This document shows positions 1 to 6,965 of a DNA stretch of 12,569 bases, piece by piece. The translations under genes were made by a program, and so were the position numbers. Numbering within the stretch: position 1 is the first letter of the stretch; every line of letters starts with the position of its first letter. Source of the DNA: an uncultured Clostridia bacterium (lineage in GTDB: Bacteria > Bacillota > Clostridia > Oscillospirales > Acutalibacteraceae); the NCBI GenBank assembly GCA_946186725.1, contig CAMHOI010000011.1:1-12569 (forward strand), given 5' to 3'. Under the pieces are notes generated by a model. That model saw only the letters and a program-made list of their open reading frames with translations, searched no databases and was not told the DNA's origin.

Positions 1-1
1 G

Positions 2-157
2 CCCAACGCTACCCCCGCCGCTACCGATAAAACGGCCGCGCTTGCTCTTTACGAAAAGCAGAAAAAGATGCTGGATACCCTGCTTGCGCACGGCGCCGTC
101 ACCCAAAAGGACTACGATCGCTCCCTGACCGGCCTCAGGGAGAAGATGGGGCTGTGA
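2..157 (+). CDS. C-terminal fragment of unidentified protein with SHOCT-like tail (5' end outside window)
   Basis: An open frame enters from the left edge and ends at TGA 155-157, giving 51 visible residues. The first 14 or so are rich in Ala, Thr and Pro and look like a linker. The rest, from about LALYEKQKKML to the end, looks like a small helical tail with the pattern Leu-rich helix, 'LLAHGAVTQKDYDRSL', second helix ending EKMGL. This resembles the SHOCT (short C-terminal) domains that end many otherwise unrelated bacterial proteins, and near-identical tails occur on small Clostridia proteins. SHOCT tails are thought to mediate oligomerisation or binding, but the main domain is outside the window, so no function can be given. 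It converges on the wall operon and probably shares the terminator at 242-275. Confidence 0.6.
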   Translation, partial: PNATPAATDKTAALALYEKQKKMLDTLLAHGAVTQKDYDRSLTGLREKMGL

Positions 158-241
158 CCCGCCCGCCGCCGGGTGGCAGAGTATTCCCCGCGGCTTCCGC
201 GAACGCCGGGACGCCCTCCGGGGGGTTGAGGCAGAAATGAA

Positions 242-275
242 AAAAGCGCCCTCTCCGGCCGGAGAGGGCGCTTTT
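242..275. terminator. Bidirectional intrinsic terminator
   Basis: A perfect 17+17 base palindrome (arms AAAAGCGCCCTCTCCGG and its complement) lies in the gap between convergent genes. Read on the minus strand, the GC stem is followed by six T, so it should end the wall operon just after the dCMP deaminase stop. Read on the plus strand it is followed by four T, so it can also end the transcript of the left-hand partial gene. Confidence 0.9.
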
Positions 276-288
276 GCGCGTTGCGGGA

Positions 289-771
289 TCACTGCTTGCG
301 GTAGTTGAGCGTGATGGCGTCGAGGTCGGTGTGCAGTTGGGTCAGCTTGACTCCGGCGGCGGTCAGCATCCGTTTGGAGGCGAGGGTGGCCATGGAGTCG
401 GCGTACTTGTCGTAGAGGTAGACCACCTCGCGGATGCCGCTCTGGATGATGGCCTTGGCGCACTCGTTGCAGGGGAAGAGGTCGACGTAGATGCGCGCCC
501 CCTTGAGAGAGCGGCCTCCCGCGTTGAGGATGGCGTTGAGCTCGGCGTGGACGACGTAATTGTACTTGGTGTCCGTCCCCTCGCGGTCCCAGGGGAACTC
601 ATCGTCCGAGCAGCCGTAGGGGAAGCCGTTGTACCCGGTGGAGAGGATGACGTTGTTTTCGTCCACGATGCAGGCGCCCACCTGCGTGTTGGGGTCCTTG
701 CTCCGGCGGGCCGCCAGCAGGGACACCCCCATGAAATACTCGTCCCAGTTGATGTAATCCTTGCGTTTCAT
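289..771 (-). CDS. Deoxycytidylate (dCMP) deaminase, DCTD-like
   Basis: Zinc-dependent deamination of dCMP to dUMP in the cytoplasm, the precursor for thymidylate synthase. Numbered from the start at 771 (160 residues), the zinc site is H75-A-E77 (HAELNAI) plus C101 and C104 (PCNECAK), with E77 the expected proton shuttle. The protein contains SKDPNTQVGACIV, GYNGFP, GCSDD and DTKY segments that I recall as typical of the animal DCTD enzyme more than of Bacillus ComEB. Start choice: an upstream in-frame ATG at 777 overlaps the preceding stop (ATGA), but GAAGGAG at 779-785 lies only 1 base from it and 7 bases from the ATG at 771, so 771 is preferred. It is the last gene of the wall operon, translationally coupled to the TarL-like paralogue, and followed by the terminator at 242-275. 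A link to wall synthesis is not obvious. Confidence 0.93.
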   Translation of the reverse strand: MKRKDYINWDEYFMGVSLLAARRSKDPNTQVGACIVDENNVILSTGYNGFPYGCSDDEFPWDREGTDTKYNYVVHAELNAILNAGGRSLKGARIYVDLFPCNECAKAIIQSGIREVVYLYDKYADSMATLASKRMLTAAGVKLTQLHTDLDAITLNYRKQ

Positions 772-773
772 CG

Positions 774-2207
774 TCATTCTCCTTCGGTAAAAAGTAAGCG
801 GGCCACCCGCTCGGACGCGCCGCCGTCGCAGGCGCCGAGGTTCTCCTCCCGCCAGGCGTCGATCGCGCCTCTGTCGGGCGGATCGGCCGCCAGCGCGTCC
901 AACAGCTCGGGGAAGCTTTCGGCGGTCACGCCGAGAGCGGCGTAGGATTCAAACGGCCGGTAAAAATCGCGGGCGGCGACGTATTCCTCCCGGTCAAAGA
1001 CGTAGAACACCGTCGGCAGACCAAGAAGCGCCGCCTCGTAGATGACGGAGGAGTAGTCGGTCACCAGCCGGTCAGCGGCAAAGAGGAGGTCGTTGATCTC
1101 CCGGGTGGCGGCGGCGTCGGCAAAGACGTCCTCACATCCCTCGGGCAGGGCAAAGTCCTTGACGAAGGGGTGCATCTTGAAGACGACGTAGACGCCGTTT
1201 TGGCGGCAGAAGTCGGCCAGCGCCCCGAAGTCGATCGCCCCGGTCGGGTAGTGGGCGCTCTCCCGCCCGTCTCCCCGGAAGGTGGGGGCGAAGAGGATAA
1301 CCGTTTTGCCCGCCGCCCGCGGGAAGGCCGAAGCGAACTCGGCTCTTTTCCGCGCGGCGTATTTGTCGTCGAAGAAAACGTCGGTGCGGGGTACGCCGAC
1401 CGCTTTCACCCGGTCGAGGGGGATGCCGAAGGCCTCGGCGTAGCAGGGACGCACGCTCTCGGCGCTGACGACGACGTGGGTGTAGCATCGGTGGGTAGGG
1501 CCGTCCACGCGGGGGGCGCCCCGCTTGCCGGCGCGGGAGTAGCCCACGGTCTTGAAGGCGCCGCAGGCGTGCCAGAGCTGGAACACGCGCACGCTCTCCG
1601 CCAGCCGCAGATGATAGAGCAGGGGGAAGTAGTCGTCCGTCACGAGGGTGTCGCTGCGCCCCATGAGGAAGGCGACTTTTGCGTAAAAGGCGGCCTGCTT
1701 GCCGACGCGGTAGGCGGTCGTCACCTTCTTGCCTTCGGTCAGGCCCAGCGCCTCGGCGGCCTTCAGCACAAAAGCGGCGTTGCCGTCGGCGCGTTGGCGC
1801 GCGTCCCCCGCGAAGAGGAAGCGGTCGGCCTTTCCGGGCGTCAGCCGCCCCAGCCGGTAGAGCAGGTTCAGGGCGGCGTCGGCCAGCCGCTGCTTGAGAG
1901 GGATCGCGCGGGGCCGGTATTCGACGTTCAGCGCCACGCCGCCGTCACAGGGGCCCAGGGCGGCGCGGTAGAGGGTGCCGTCCCCGCTCAGGTCGGCGAA
2001 GAGGGGCTCGCCCGCGCTCCATTCGGCGTCGGCCGTCCGCCATTCGCCGCCGGGCACCGGCCTGCCGCCGAAGCCCGAGGCCAGATCCAGCCGTCCGCCG
2101 GTCTCCCAGCGCTCGCCCCTGCCGTTGACCCAGGTCAGGGAGAGCGGCTCCCCCTCGTTGAGGAGGAAGGCGCAACGTTGCCGCCGTGCGTCGTGCAGGG
2201 GGATCAT
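774..2207 (-). CDS. CDP-glycerol/CDP-ribitol phosphotransferase family protein, short TarL-like paralogue
   Basis: A teichoic acid polyol-phosphate transferase of the TagF/TarL family (Glyphos_transf, GT-B fold), expected at the inner face of the membrane, adding ribitol phosphate or glycerol phosphate to a lipid-linked acceptor. Of 477 residues, the catalytic half carries QLWHACGAFK (210-219), GVPRTDVFF (271-279), APTFRG (307-312), KMHPFV (344-349) and TDYSSVIYEA (383-392). The two histidines in WHACG and KMHP correspond to those reported critical in TagF-like enzymes. The N-terminal 130 or so residues are shorter and much more diverged than in the upstream paralogue. ATG overlaps the tarL stop (ATGA), with GGAGG 7 bases upstream. 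It could be a primase of the TarK/TarB/TarF kind, a second polymerase, or a glycerol-phosphate specific enzyme; sequence alone does not decide. Confidence 0.9.
   Translation of the reverse strand: MIPLHDARRQRCAFLLNEGEPLSLTWVNGRGERWETGGRLDLASGFGGRPVPGGEWRTADAEWSAGEPLFADLSGDGTLYRAALGPCDGGVALNVEYRPRAIPLKQRLADAALNLLYRLGRLTPGKADRFLFAGDARQRADGNAAFVLKAAEALGLTEGKKVTTAYRVGKQAAFYAKVAFLMGRSDTLVTDDYFPLLYHLRLAESVRVFQLWHACGAFKTVGYSRAGKRGAPRVDGPTHRCYTHVVVSAESVRPCYAEAFGIPLDRVKAVGVPRTDVFFDDKYAARKRAEFASAFPRAAGKTVILFAPTFRGDGRESAHYPTGAIDFGALADFCRQNGVYVVFKMHPFVKDFALPEGCEDVFADAAATREINDLLFAADRLVTDYSSVIYEAALLGLPTVFYVFDREEYVAARDFYRPFESYAALGVTAESFPELLDALAADPPDRGAIDAWREENLGACDGGASERVARLLFTEGE
779..785 (-). promoter_or_regulatory. 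Ribosome binding site deciding the dCMP deaminase start
   Basis: GAAGGAG on the minus strand lies inside the end of the preceding gene. Spacing is 7 bases to the ATG at 771 and only 1 base to the ATG at 777, favouring the shorter protein. Confidence 0.7.
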
Positions 2208-3886
2208 CGCCTGTCCTCCGGGACGTCGCCCAGAATGAGCCAGTCGATCACCCGGTCGGTGGAATGCCCGTCGCGGTATTCAAAGTTGCGCTCCCGGAAG
2301 GGCGCGACCTTTTCGTGCTGATAGTCCTCATCCTCTATGGCGGTCAGCAGCTCGTCAAAGCACCGCACGATCCGGCCCGGCACGAAGGTCTCAAACGGCT
2401 CGTAGAAATCCCGCGAGGCGACGTACTGCTCCAGATCGAAGGCGTAGAAGAGCATGGGGATATCGAGGATGGAGGCCTCGTAAATGACCGAGGAGTAGTC
2501 GGTCACGAGCAGGTCGGTGATGAAGAGCAGGTCATTGATCTCCCGCGAGTCGGAGCAGTCGAGCAGGACGTCGGCGTCCTCCTCGGGGATGAGCACGGGA
2601 TCGTGCACGAAGGGGTGCATCTTGAAGAGAAAGACGCTGCCGGTGCGGCGACAGAAGGAGGCCAGCGCGCCGTAGTCGAGCAGGTGGAGGGGATAGTGCC
2701 CCGATTTGGCGCCGTTGCCCCGGAAGGTGGGGGCGAAGAGGATGACCCGCTTGCCTTCGGTCTGCGGATAGGCCTCGTGCATGGCGGCGGCGGTGGCGGC
2801 GCGGCAGCCCTCGTCAAAGAAAACGTCGGTGCGGGGCACCCCGGTGGGGTAGACGTCCTCCGGCCGCATTCCGAACGCCTCGGCGTAGAAGCGGGCGACG
2901 TGGCGGGAGCTGGCGATGGCGTGGGTGTAGGCGCGGTGGTTGGTGTTGGTGATGAAGGGGCCGCCCGGCTTGCCCGTGCGGGAGAAGCCGACGGTCTTGA
3001 AGGCACCGCAGGCGTGCCAGAGCTGGATGACCTTGACCCCCGGCTTGAAGGTCAGCTGCTTGACGGTGGGATTGAAGTCGTCGATCAGGATGATGTCCGC
3101 CCTCGCCAGCAGGAAAGGCGCGCGGAACTTTTCTCCGATGGAGCGGCGGGCCTTGACCGATTCCTTGAAGAGGCAGCGGATCCGGAACCGCTTGTCCAGC
3201 CCTCTCTCGACCAGACGGTCGTAGACGTTCTTCATGTTGCCGGACAGCTCGGCGCGGGAATCGGAACAGAACAGCAGGCGGGTGCCCCGGTGACGGGTGA
3301 AGAGAGCGGTCAGCCGATAGACGGCGAAGAAGCCCGCCCGCAGGCAGGAGTTGAGAAAGGGGCCGAACCACTTCTTCATTTGCTTTTTGAAGCGGCCGAT
3401 GGCGTTCAGCGGCTCTGGGTGGAGATAGGTGACGCCGAAATAGAGACGGTCGCCCTCCCGCACGCGGGGCATGAGGGTGTAGTCGTAGCTTTCCCCCTTG
3501 GTGAATTCCATGGCGAAGCGGCCCAGCTTTTCCTCCCGCGGGGCGCGCACGAAGCGGTCGCTCCACCCTTCGTCGCGGAAGAGGGGCGCTCCCGCCTGCA
3601 CGGCGAAGAGCGCGCCGGTCTCCTTCTGACGCAGGATCAGATCCCATTCCCCCTCGGGCAGGAAGGTGCGGTCGCCGTACCCGGTCACGACGTTGAAGCG
3701 CAGGCGGAACTTGTCCTCCTGCCAGGTCAGATCGGTCAGCGCGACTTCCTCCCCCTCCCCGTTTTTCAGGAAGAAGGCGGCCTGCTCGGACGGCAGCTGA
3801 CGCAGTACGCCGTACAGGACGAGCTGCACGCGTTCCCGCGCGATGGCGCCGACCTCCGCACGGGGCGCATAATCACCGGTGGGCAT
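2204..3886 (-). CDS. tarL: TarL-type poly(ribitol-phosphate) polymerase
   Basis: Transfers ribitol phosphate from CDP-ribitol to the growing lipid-linked wall teichoic acid chain. The 560 residues match the length of Staphylococcus aureus TarL, and the recalled family sequence agrees along the whole protein, including the N-terminal beta-rich region (about 1-160), a basic amphipathic stretch likely to touch the membrane (about 163-200), LLFCSDSRAELSGN, and the catalytic motifs QLWHACGAFK (288-297), TVGFSRTGK, GVPRTDVFF (349-357), APTFRG (385-390), KMHPFV (422-427) and TDYSSVIYEA (462-471). The histidines of WHACG and KMHP are the expected essential pair. Start: the frame can open at a TTG at 3901 that overlaps the preceding stop, but AGAGG at 3894-3898 sits 7 bases from the ATG at 3886, so that ATG is chosen. 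Neighbours tarI, tarJ and the exporter support CDP-ribitol as donor. The glycerol-specific alternative (TagF) is less likely. Confidence 0.88.
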   Translation of the reverse strand: MPTGDYAPRAEVGAIARERVQLVLYGVLRQLPSEQAAFFLKNGEGEEVALTDLTWQEDKFRLRFNVVTGYGDRTFLPEGEWDLILRQKETGALFAVQAGAPLFRDEGWSDRFVRAPREEKLGRFAMEFTKGESYDYTLMPRVREGDRLYFGVTYLHPEPLNAIGRFKKQMKKWFGPFLNSCLRAGFFAVYRLTALFTRHRGTRLLFCSDSRAELSGNMKNVYDRLVERGLDKRFRIRCLFKESVKARRSIGEKFRAPFLLARADIILIDDFNPTVKQLTFKPGVKVIQLWHACGAFKTVGFSRTGKPGGPFITNTNHRAYTHAIASSRHVARFYAEAFGMRPEDVYPTGVPRTDVFFDEGCRAATAAAMHEAYPQTEGKRVILFAPTFRGNGAKSGHYPLHLLDYGALASFCRRTGSVFLFKMHPFVHDPVLIPEEDADVLLDCSDSREINDLLFITDLLVTDYSSVIYEASILDIPMLFYAFDLEQYVASRDFYEPFETFVPGRIVRCFDELLTAIEDEDYQHEKVAPFRERNFEYRDGHSTDRVIDWLILGDVPEDRR

Positions 3887-3893
3887 GGATATT

Positions 3894-3898
3894 CCTCT
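3894..3898 (-). promoter_or_regulatory. Ribosome binding site deciding the tarL start
   Basis: AGAGG on the minus strand begins in the stop codon of the ATPase gene and lies 7 bases before the ATG at 3886. The in-frame TTG at 3901 would sit upstream of this site and is rejected as start. Confidence 0.65.
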
Positions 3899-5094
3899 CA
3901 ATCGTTTTGGAATTCGTACTCAAAGCGGACGACCCCGCTGCCCAGGTAGCTCTCGCTCACCATGGTAAAGGGCCTCTTGTTGCAGAACCCGACGTAGAAG
4001 GTGGAATCGTTGTCCCACAGCTCGCCCGACAGCAGGTAGCGGCCGTTGAGCAGGTTGGGCTTCTTGAGCGTGATGCGCATGGTGTGCACGCCCGGCTCGG
4101 CGTGGAGCGCCTGCGCCTGTCCCCGCCGCTCGCTGAGGAAGAGCTCCCGCTCCTCGGCGTCCCGCAGGGTGATGCCGAAGTTGAGGTGGTCGATGGGGCG
4201 CTTGACCTCGTACTCAAAGGCGACCGTCACGTCCTCGCCGCAGGCGAAGGTATCGGTCTCCTCCCCGATCTCGTTGAGCAGGCGGACGTGCCGCACGGCG
4301 AGGATATCCGACTTTTCGACGGGCGCGTCCTTCCCCTCGGCGCGGCGGACCTTGACAGTCCTGGCTTTCTCCTCCTTGAGGAACAGCTCGTACTGCCGCA
4401 TGACCGGCCCCAGCTCGCCGTAGGCCATCTGCTTGCCCTCCTTGAGCCAGAGGCCCATGGTGCAGAAGGCCTTGACCGTGAACAGGGAGTGGCTGACGAA
4501 GAGGATGGTCTTGCCCTGCTGGCGGAACTGCTTCATCCGCTCGATGCATTTCAGACGGAAGACGTCGTCCCCCACCGCCAGCACCTCGTCGACGACGAGG
4601 ATATCGGGATCGACGTGGACGGAGACGGCGAAGCCCAGGCGGGACTTCATGCCGCTGGAGTAGGTGCGCACCGGCTCGTGGATGTGCTCCCCGATGTCGG
4701 CGAAGGAGATGATGTCGTCCAGTCTTTCTTTGATGTCCTCCCGCGGGATGCCCATGGAGAGGGCTTTCAGGTAAATGTTCTCGATGCCGGTCAGTTCGGG
4801 GTCAAAGCCGGCGGTCAGCTCCAGCATGGCGGCGATCCGCCCGTTGACCGTTACGCTGCCCGTGGTGGGCCGCGTGACGCCGGTGATGATCTTCAGCAGA
4901 GTGGACTTGCCCGACCCGTTCTTGCCGAGGATGCCGATGACCTCCCCCTTGGGGAAGACCAGATCGATGTCGTCGAGCGCCGTGAACTCCTGATAGGATT
5001 TGGTGCCGAAGAGGGAATCGGTGATCCGGCGCAGGGGGGAGGAGTAGAGCTTGTACTGCTTGCTCAGGTGGGATACGGTAACGGCGGCTTCCAT
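3898..5094 (-). CDS. tagH: Teichoic acid/polysaccharide ABC exporter ATPase with Wzt-like C-terminal domain
   Basis: ATP-binding subunit that powers export of an undecaprenyl-linked polymer. Of 398 residues, the nucleotide-binding domain spans about 1-240: Walker A GKNGSGKS (57-64), signature YSSGM (145-149), Walker B ILVVDE (165-170) followed by VLAVGD, and H-loop histidine 202. This is the TagH/Wzt/RfbE subfamily. Residues about 262-396 form a separate beta-strand-rich segment with the pattern of the Wzt C-terminal carbohydrate-binding domain (CGEDVTVAFEYE, LNFGITLRD, LNGRYLLSGELWDND, SGVVRFEYE). In O-antigen exporters that domain recognises the modified chain end. Staphylococcal TarH, as I recall it, is much shorter and lacks it. 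ATG at 5094 has AAAGGAGG 7 bases upstream, beginning in the permease stop. The partner permease is directly upstream. Confidence 0.92.
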   Translation of the reverse strand: MEAAVTVSHLSKQYKLYSSPLRRITDSLFGTKSYQEFTALDDIDLVFPKGEVIGILGKNGSGKSTLLKIITGVTRPTTGSVTVNGRIAAMLELTAGFDPELTGIENIYLKALSMGIPREDIKERLDDIISFADIGEHIHEPVRTYSSGMKSRLGFAVSVHVDPDILVVDEVLAVGDDVFRLKCIERMKQFRQQGKTILFVSHSLFTVKAFCTMGLWLKEGKQMAYGELGPVMRQYELFLKEEKARTVKVRRAEGKDAPVEKSDILAVRHVRLLNEIGEETDTFACGEDVTVAFEYEVKRPIDHLNFGITLRDAEERELFLSERRGQAQALHAEPGVHTMRITLKKPNLLNGRYLLSGELWDNDSTFYVGFCNKRPFTMVSESYLGSGVVRFEYEFQND

Positions 5095-5107
5095 GCGGAT
5101 CCCTCCT

Positions 5108-5914
5108 TTACAGAATGTCGGCGAACTCGCCCTCCAGCCGCTTGTAGACGAAGCAGGCCAGCAGGACGCCGACGATCATCTCCGCCCAGAAGCAGGCCAG
5201 CTGGGCGGTGTGGACGAAGCACACGCGGCCGAAGAAGGCGTCGCGGTAGACCTCGATGACGTAGCTGATGGGGTTGGCGCGCACGATCCAGTAGAGCCAG
5301 CGGTACTCTCGGATCCGGTCCACCCGCCACAGGATGGGCGAGAGCCAGAAAAGCACCTGCACGGCCGATTTGAGGAAATATTCAAAGTCGCGGCTGACCA
5401 CGACCAGCGCCGAGAAGAAGAGATCCAGCACCCACATCAGCAGGAAGAGGCAGACCGCGCCGTAGAAGATCTGAAGGAAGGCCCAGGTCAGCCGCCCCGT
5501 GACGGCAAAAACGACCGTCGCCGCGACCAACAGCCCCAAATGGACGAGGAAGAGGGAGATCTCGGTGATGGTGGGGATGGTGGCGACGGGGAAGACCGCC
5601 TTGGTCACCAGATGGCGGTGACGGCGGATGCTGGTGCCGCCCTGCACCAGGCACTCGGAGATGAAGAACCAGGGCAGGATCCCCGCGATCAGCCAGAGCA
5701 GGAAGGGCTCGCCGGGGTCATCCTTGCCGCCCCGGATGCCGAACTGGATGCCGAACCAGTAGACCAGGATGAACAGGGTCGGCTTGACTGCGGCCCACAC
5801 CAGCCCCAGCGAGGAGGAGGCGTAGGTCTTCTTCAATTCGATGAGCGCCATGTGGAAGGTCTGTCCGGCGTGACGGACGTTGGTGCCAACCACGGCGGCA
5901 AGACTGCGGAACAC
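5108..5914 (-). CDS. tagG: Teichoic acid/polysaccharide ABC exporter permease (ABC-2 type, TagG/Wzm-like)
   Basis: Membrane subunit that forms the channel for the lipid-linked polymer. Numbered from the longest frame (GTG at 5923, 271 residues), hydrophobic segments at about 40-63, 72-92, 121-142, 147-172, 183-199 and 245-262 give the six-helix layout of ABC-2 permeases. The N-terminal stretch with IELKKTYASSSLGLVW and the ANPISYVIEVYRDAFF segment before the last helix are typical of TagG/Wzm/RfbD proteins. Two GTG starts are possible: 5923 has no good ribosome binding site, whereas GAGGTG at 5921-5926 lies 6 bases before the GTG at 5914, so 5914 is chosen (268 residues). The site begins in the tarJ stop codon, implying coupled translation. 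It pairs with the ATPase gene 13 bases downstream. Confidence 0.92.
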   Translation of the reverse strand: MFRSLAAVVGTNVRHAGQTFHMALIELKKTYASSSLGLVWAAVKPTLFILVYWFGIQFGIRGGKDDPGEPFLLWLIAGILPWFFISECLVQGGTSIRRHRHLVTKAVFPVATIPTITEISLFLVHLGLLVAATVVFAVTGRLTWAFLQIFYGAVCLFLLMWVLDLFFSALVVVSRDFEYFLKSAVQVLFWLSPILWRVDRIREYRWLYWIVRANPISYVIEVYRDAFFGRVCFVHTAQLACFWAEMIVGVLLACFVYKRLEGEFADIL

Positions 5915-5920
5915 GGACTT

Positions 5921-5926
5921 CACCTC
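5921..5926 (-). promoter_or_regulatory. Ribosome binding site deciding the permease start
   Basis: GAGGTG on the minus strand overlaps the tarJ TGA and includes the alternative GTG codon at 5923. It is 6 bases before the GTG at 5914, which is therefore the better start. Confidence 0.6.
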
Positions 5927-6941
5927 ACAGATCCCAGTGGAGGACGGTCTTGAAGGGGTTGGTCAGGTCGCGGTCAAAGGCGCGGTAGATGTCGTCGATG
6001 GAGTGGACCTCGACCACCTCGGAGATCATGCGCGCCACCCGCTGGGCCATGCCCGGCGCGCGCAGGAAGGCGACCGTGGCCTCGAAATCGGGCCGGTCGG
6101 AGCGGCTGCACCCGACGAGGGTCAGCCCCTTCTCCAGCACCATGCGGGTGTTGTAGGGGACCTCCTTTTCGGACACGCCCATGAGCATGAGCACGCCCTG
6201 GGGCCGGATGACGTCGATGACCTGGTTGCCCGCGTAGTAGCATCCGCTTCCGCCGCAGCACTCAAAGGCGTGGTCGACGGCGAAATCCCCGGGCAGGGCG
6301 GTGGAATTGTACGTTTCGTCCGCGTGGGTGAAGCGGGAGAGCTTGACCTCGTCCAGCCCGATGACGCAGATCTTCGCCTCGGGGAAGCGGTGCTTGAGCA
6401 CCAGACTGACCAGGTAACCCAGTCCGCCGTCCCCCCACACGCCGATCCGCCCGACGGGCGTCTGCACGGCGCGTTCGAAGCGGGCGACGGCGTGGAAGGC
6501 CACGCTGATGAACTCGCTGACGGCGGCCTGCACGGGGTCGACCCCCTCGCAGGAGACGACGCGGTCGGCCGGCAGGTCGACCAGCTCCCGCATGAAGCCG
6601 TCGTACCCGCTCGAGAAGAAGCGGCTGTCCCGCAGGTAGTTGGGATAGACGCCCTCCAGCGGGGTGCCGGGCTGATTGGGGATCATGACCACCCGCTCGC
6701 CCACGGAAAAATGCCCCGTCGGATCGCGCACGACCCGCCCGGTCGCCTCGTGGATGAGGGCCATGGGCAGCTTTTTCTTGAGGACGGCGGCGTCCCGCTC
6801 GCCCTTATAGTACCGCTGGTCGGCGTGGCAGATGGCCATATAGTCGGGCCGCACGATCACGCGGTCGGGCGAGAGATCGAGGGCCTTGTATTTGACGGTG
6901 ATGGTGCGCGGCGCGATGAGCTGATAGACATAGTTGATCAA
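5925..6941 (-). CDS. tarJ: Ribulose-5-phosphate reductase (ribitol-5-phosphate forming) TarJ
   Basis: Zinc-dependent medium-chain dehydrogenase that reduces D-ribulose 5-phosphate to D-ribitol 5-phosphate, with NADPH as the usual donor, feeding TarI. Of 338 residues, the N-terminus MINYVYQLIAPR is nearly the same as S. aureus TarJ as I recall it, which supports the unusual TTG start at 6941 (GGGAG lies 10 bases upstream). Candidate catalytic zinc ligands are C38 (MAICHADQRYY), H64-E65 (LIHEATG) and E143. The cofactor loop is GVWGDGGLGY (167-176). The four-cysteine structural zinc lobe of classical alcohol dehydrogenases is not seen. Other family signatures are SSGYDGFM, DHAFECCGG and RMVLEKGLTLVGCSRS. 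It follows tarI after 24 bases. An unrelated polyol dehydrogenase is unlikely given the neighbours. Confidence 0.95.
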   Translation of the reverse strand: MINYVYQLIAPRTITVKYKALDLSPDRVIVRPDYMAICHADQRYYKGERDAAVLKKKLPMALIHEATGRVVRDPTGHFSVGERVVMIPNQPGTPLEGVYPNYLRDSRFFSSGYDGFMRELVDLPADRVVSCEGVDPVQAAVSEFISVAFHAVARFERAVQTPVGRIGVWGDGGLGYLVSLVLKHRFPEAKICVIGLDEVKLSRFTHADETYNSTALPGDFAVDHAFECCGGSGCYYAGNQVIDVIRPQGVLMLMGVSEKEVPYNTRMVLEKGLTLVGCSRSDRPDFEATVAFLRAPGMAQRVARMISEVVEVHSIDDIYRAFDRDLTNPFKTVLHWDL

Positions 6942-6965
6942 CGCTCGGTCACTCCCTTTTCGCGC

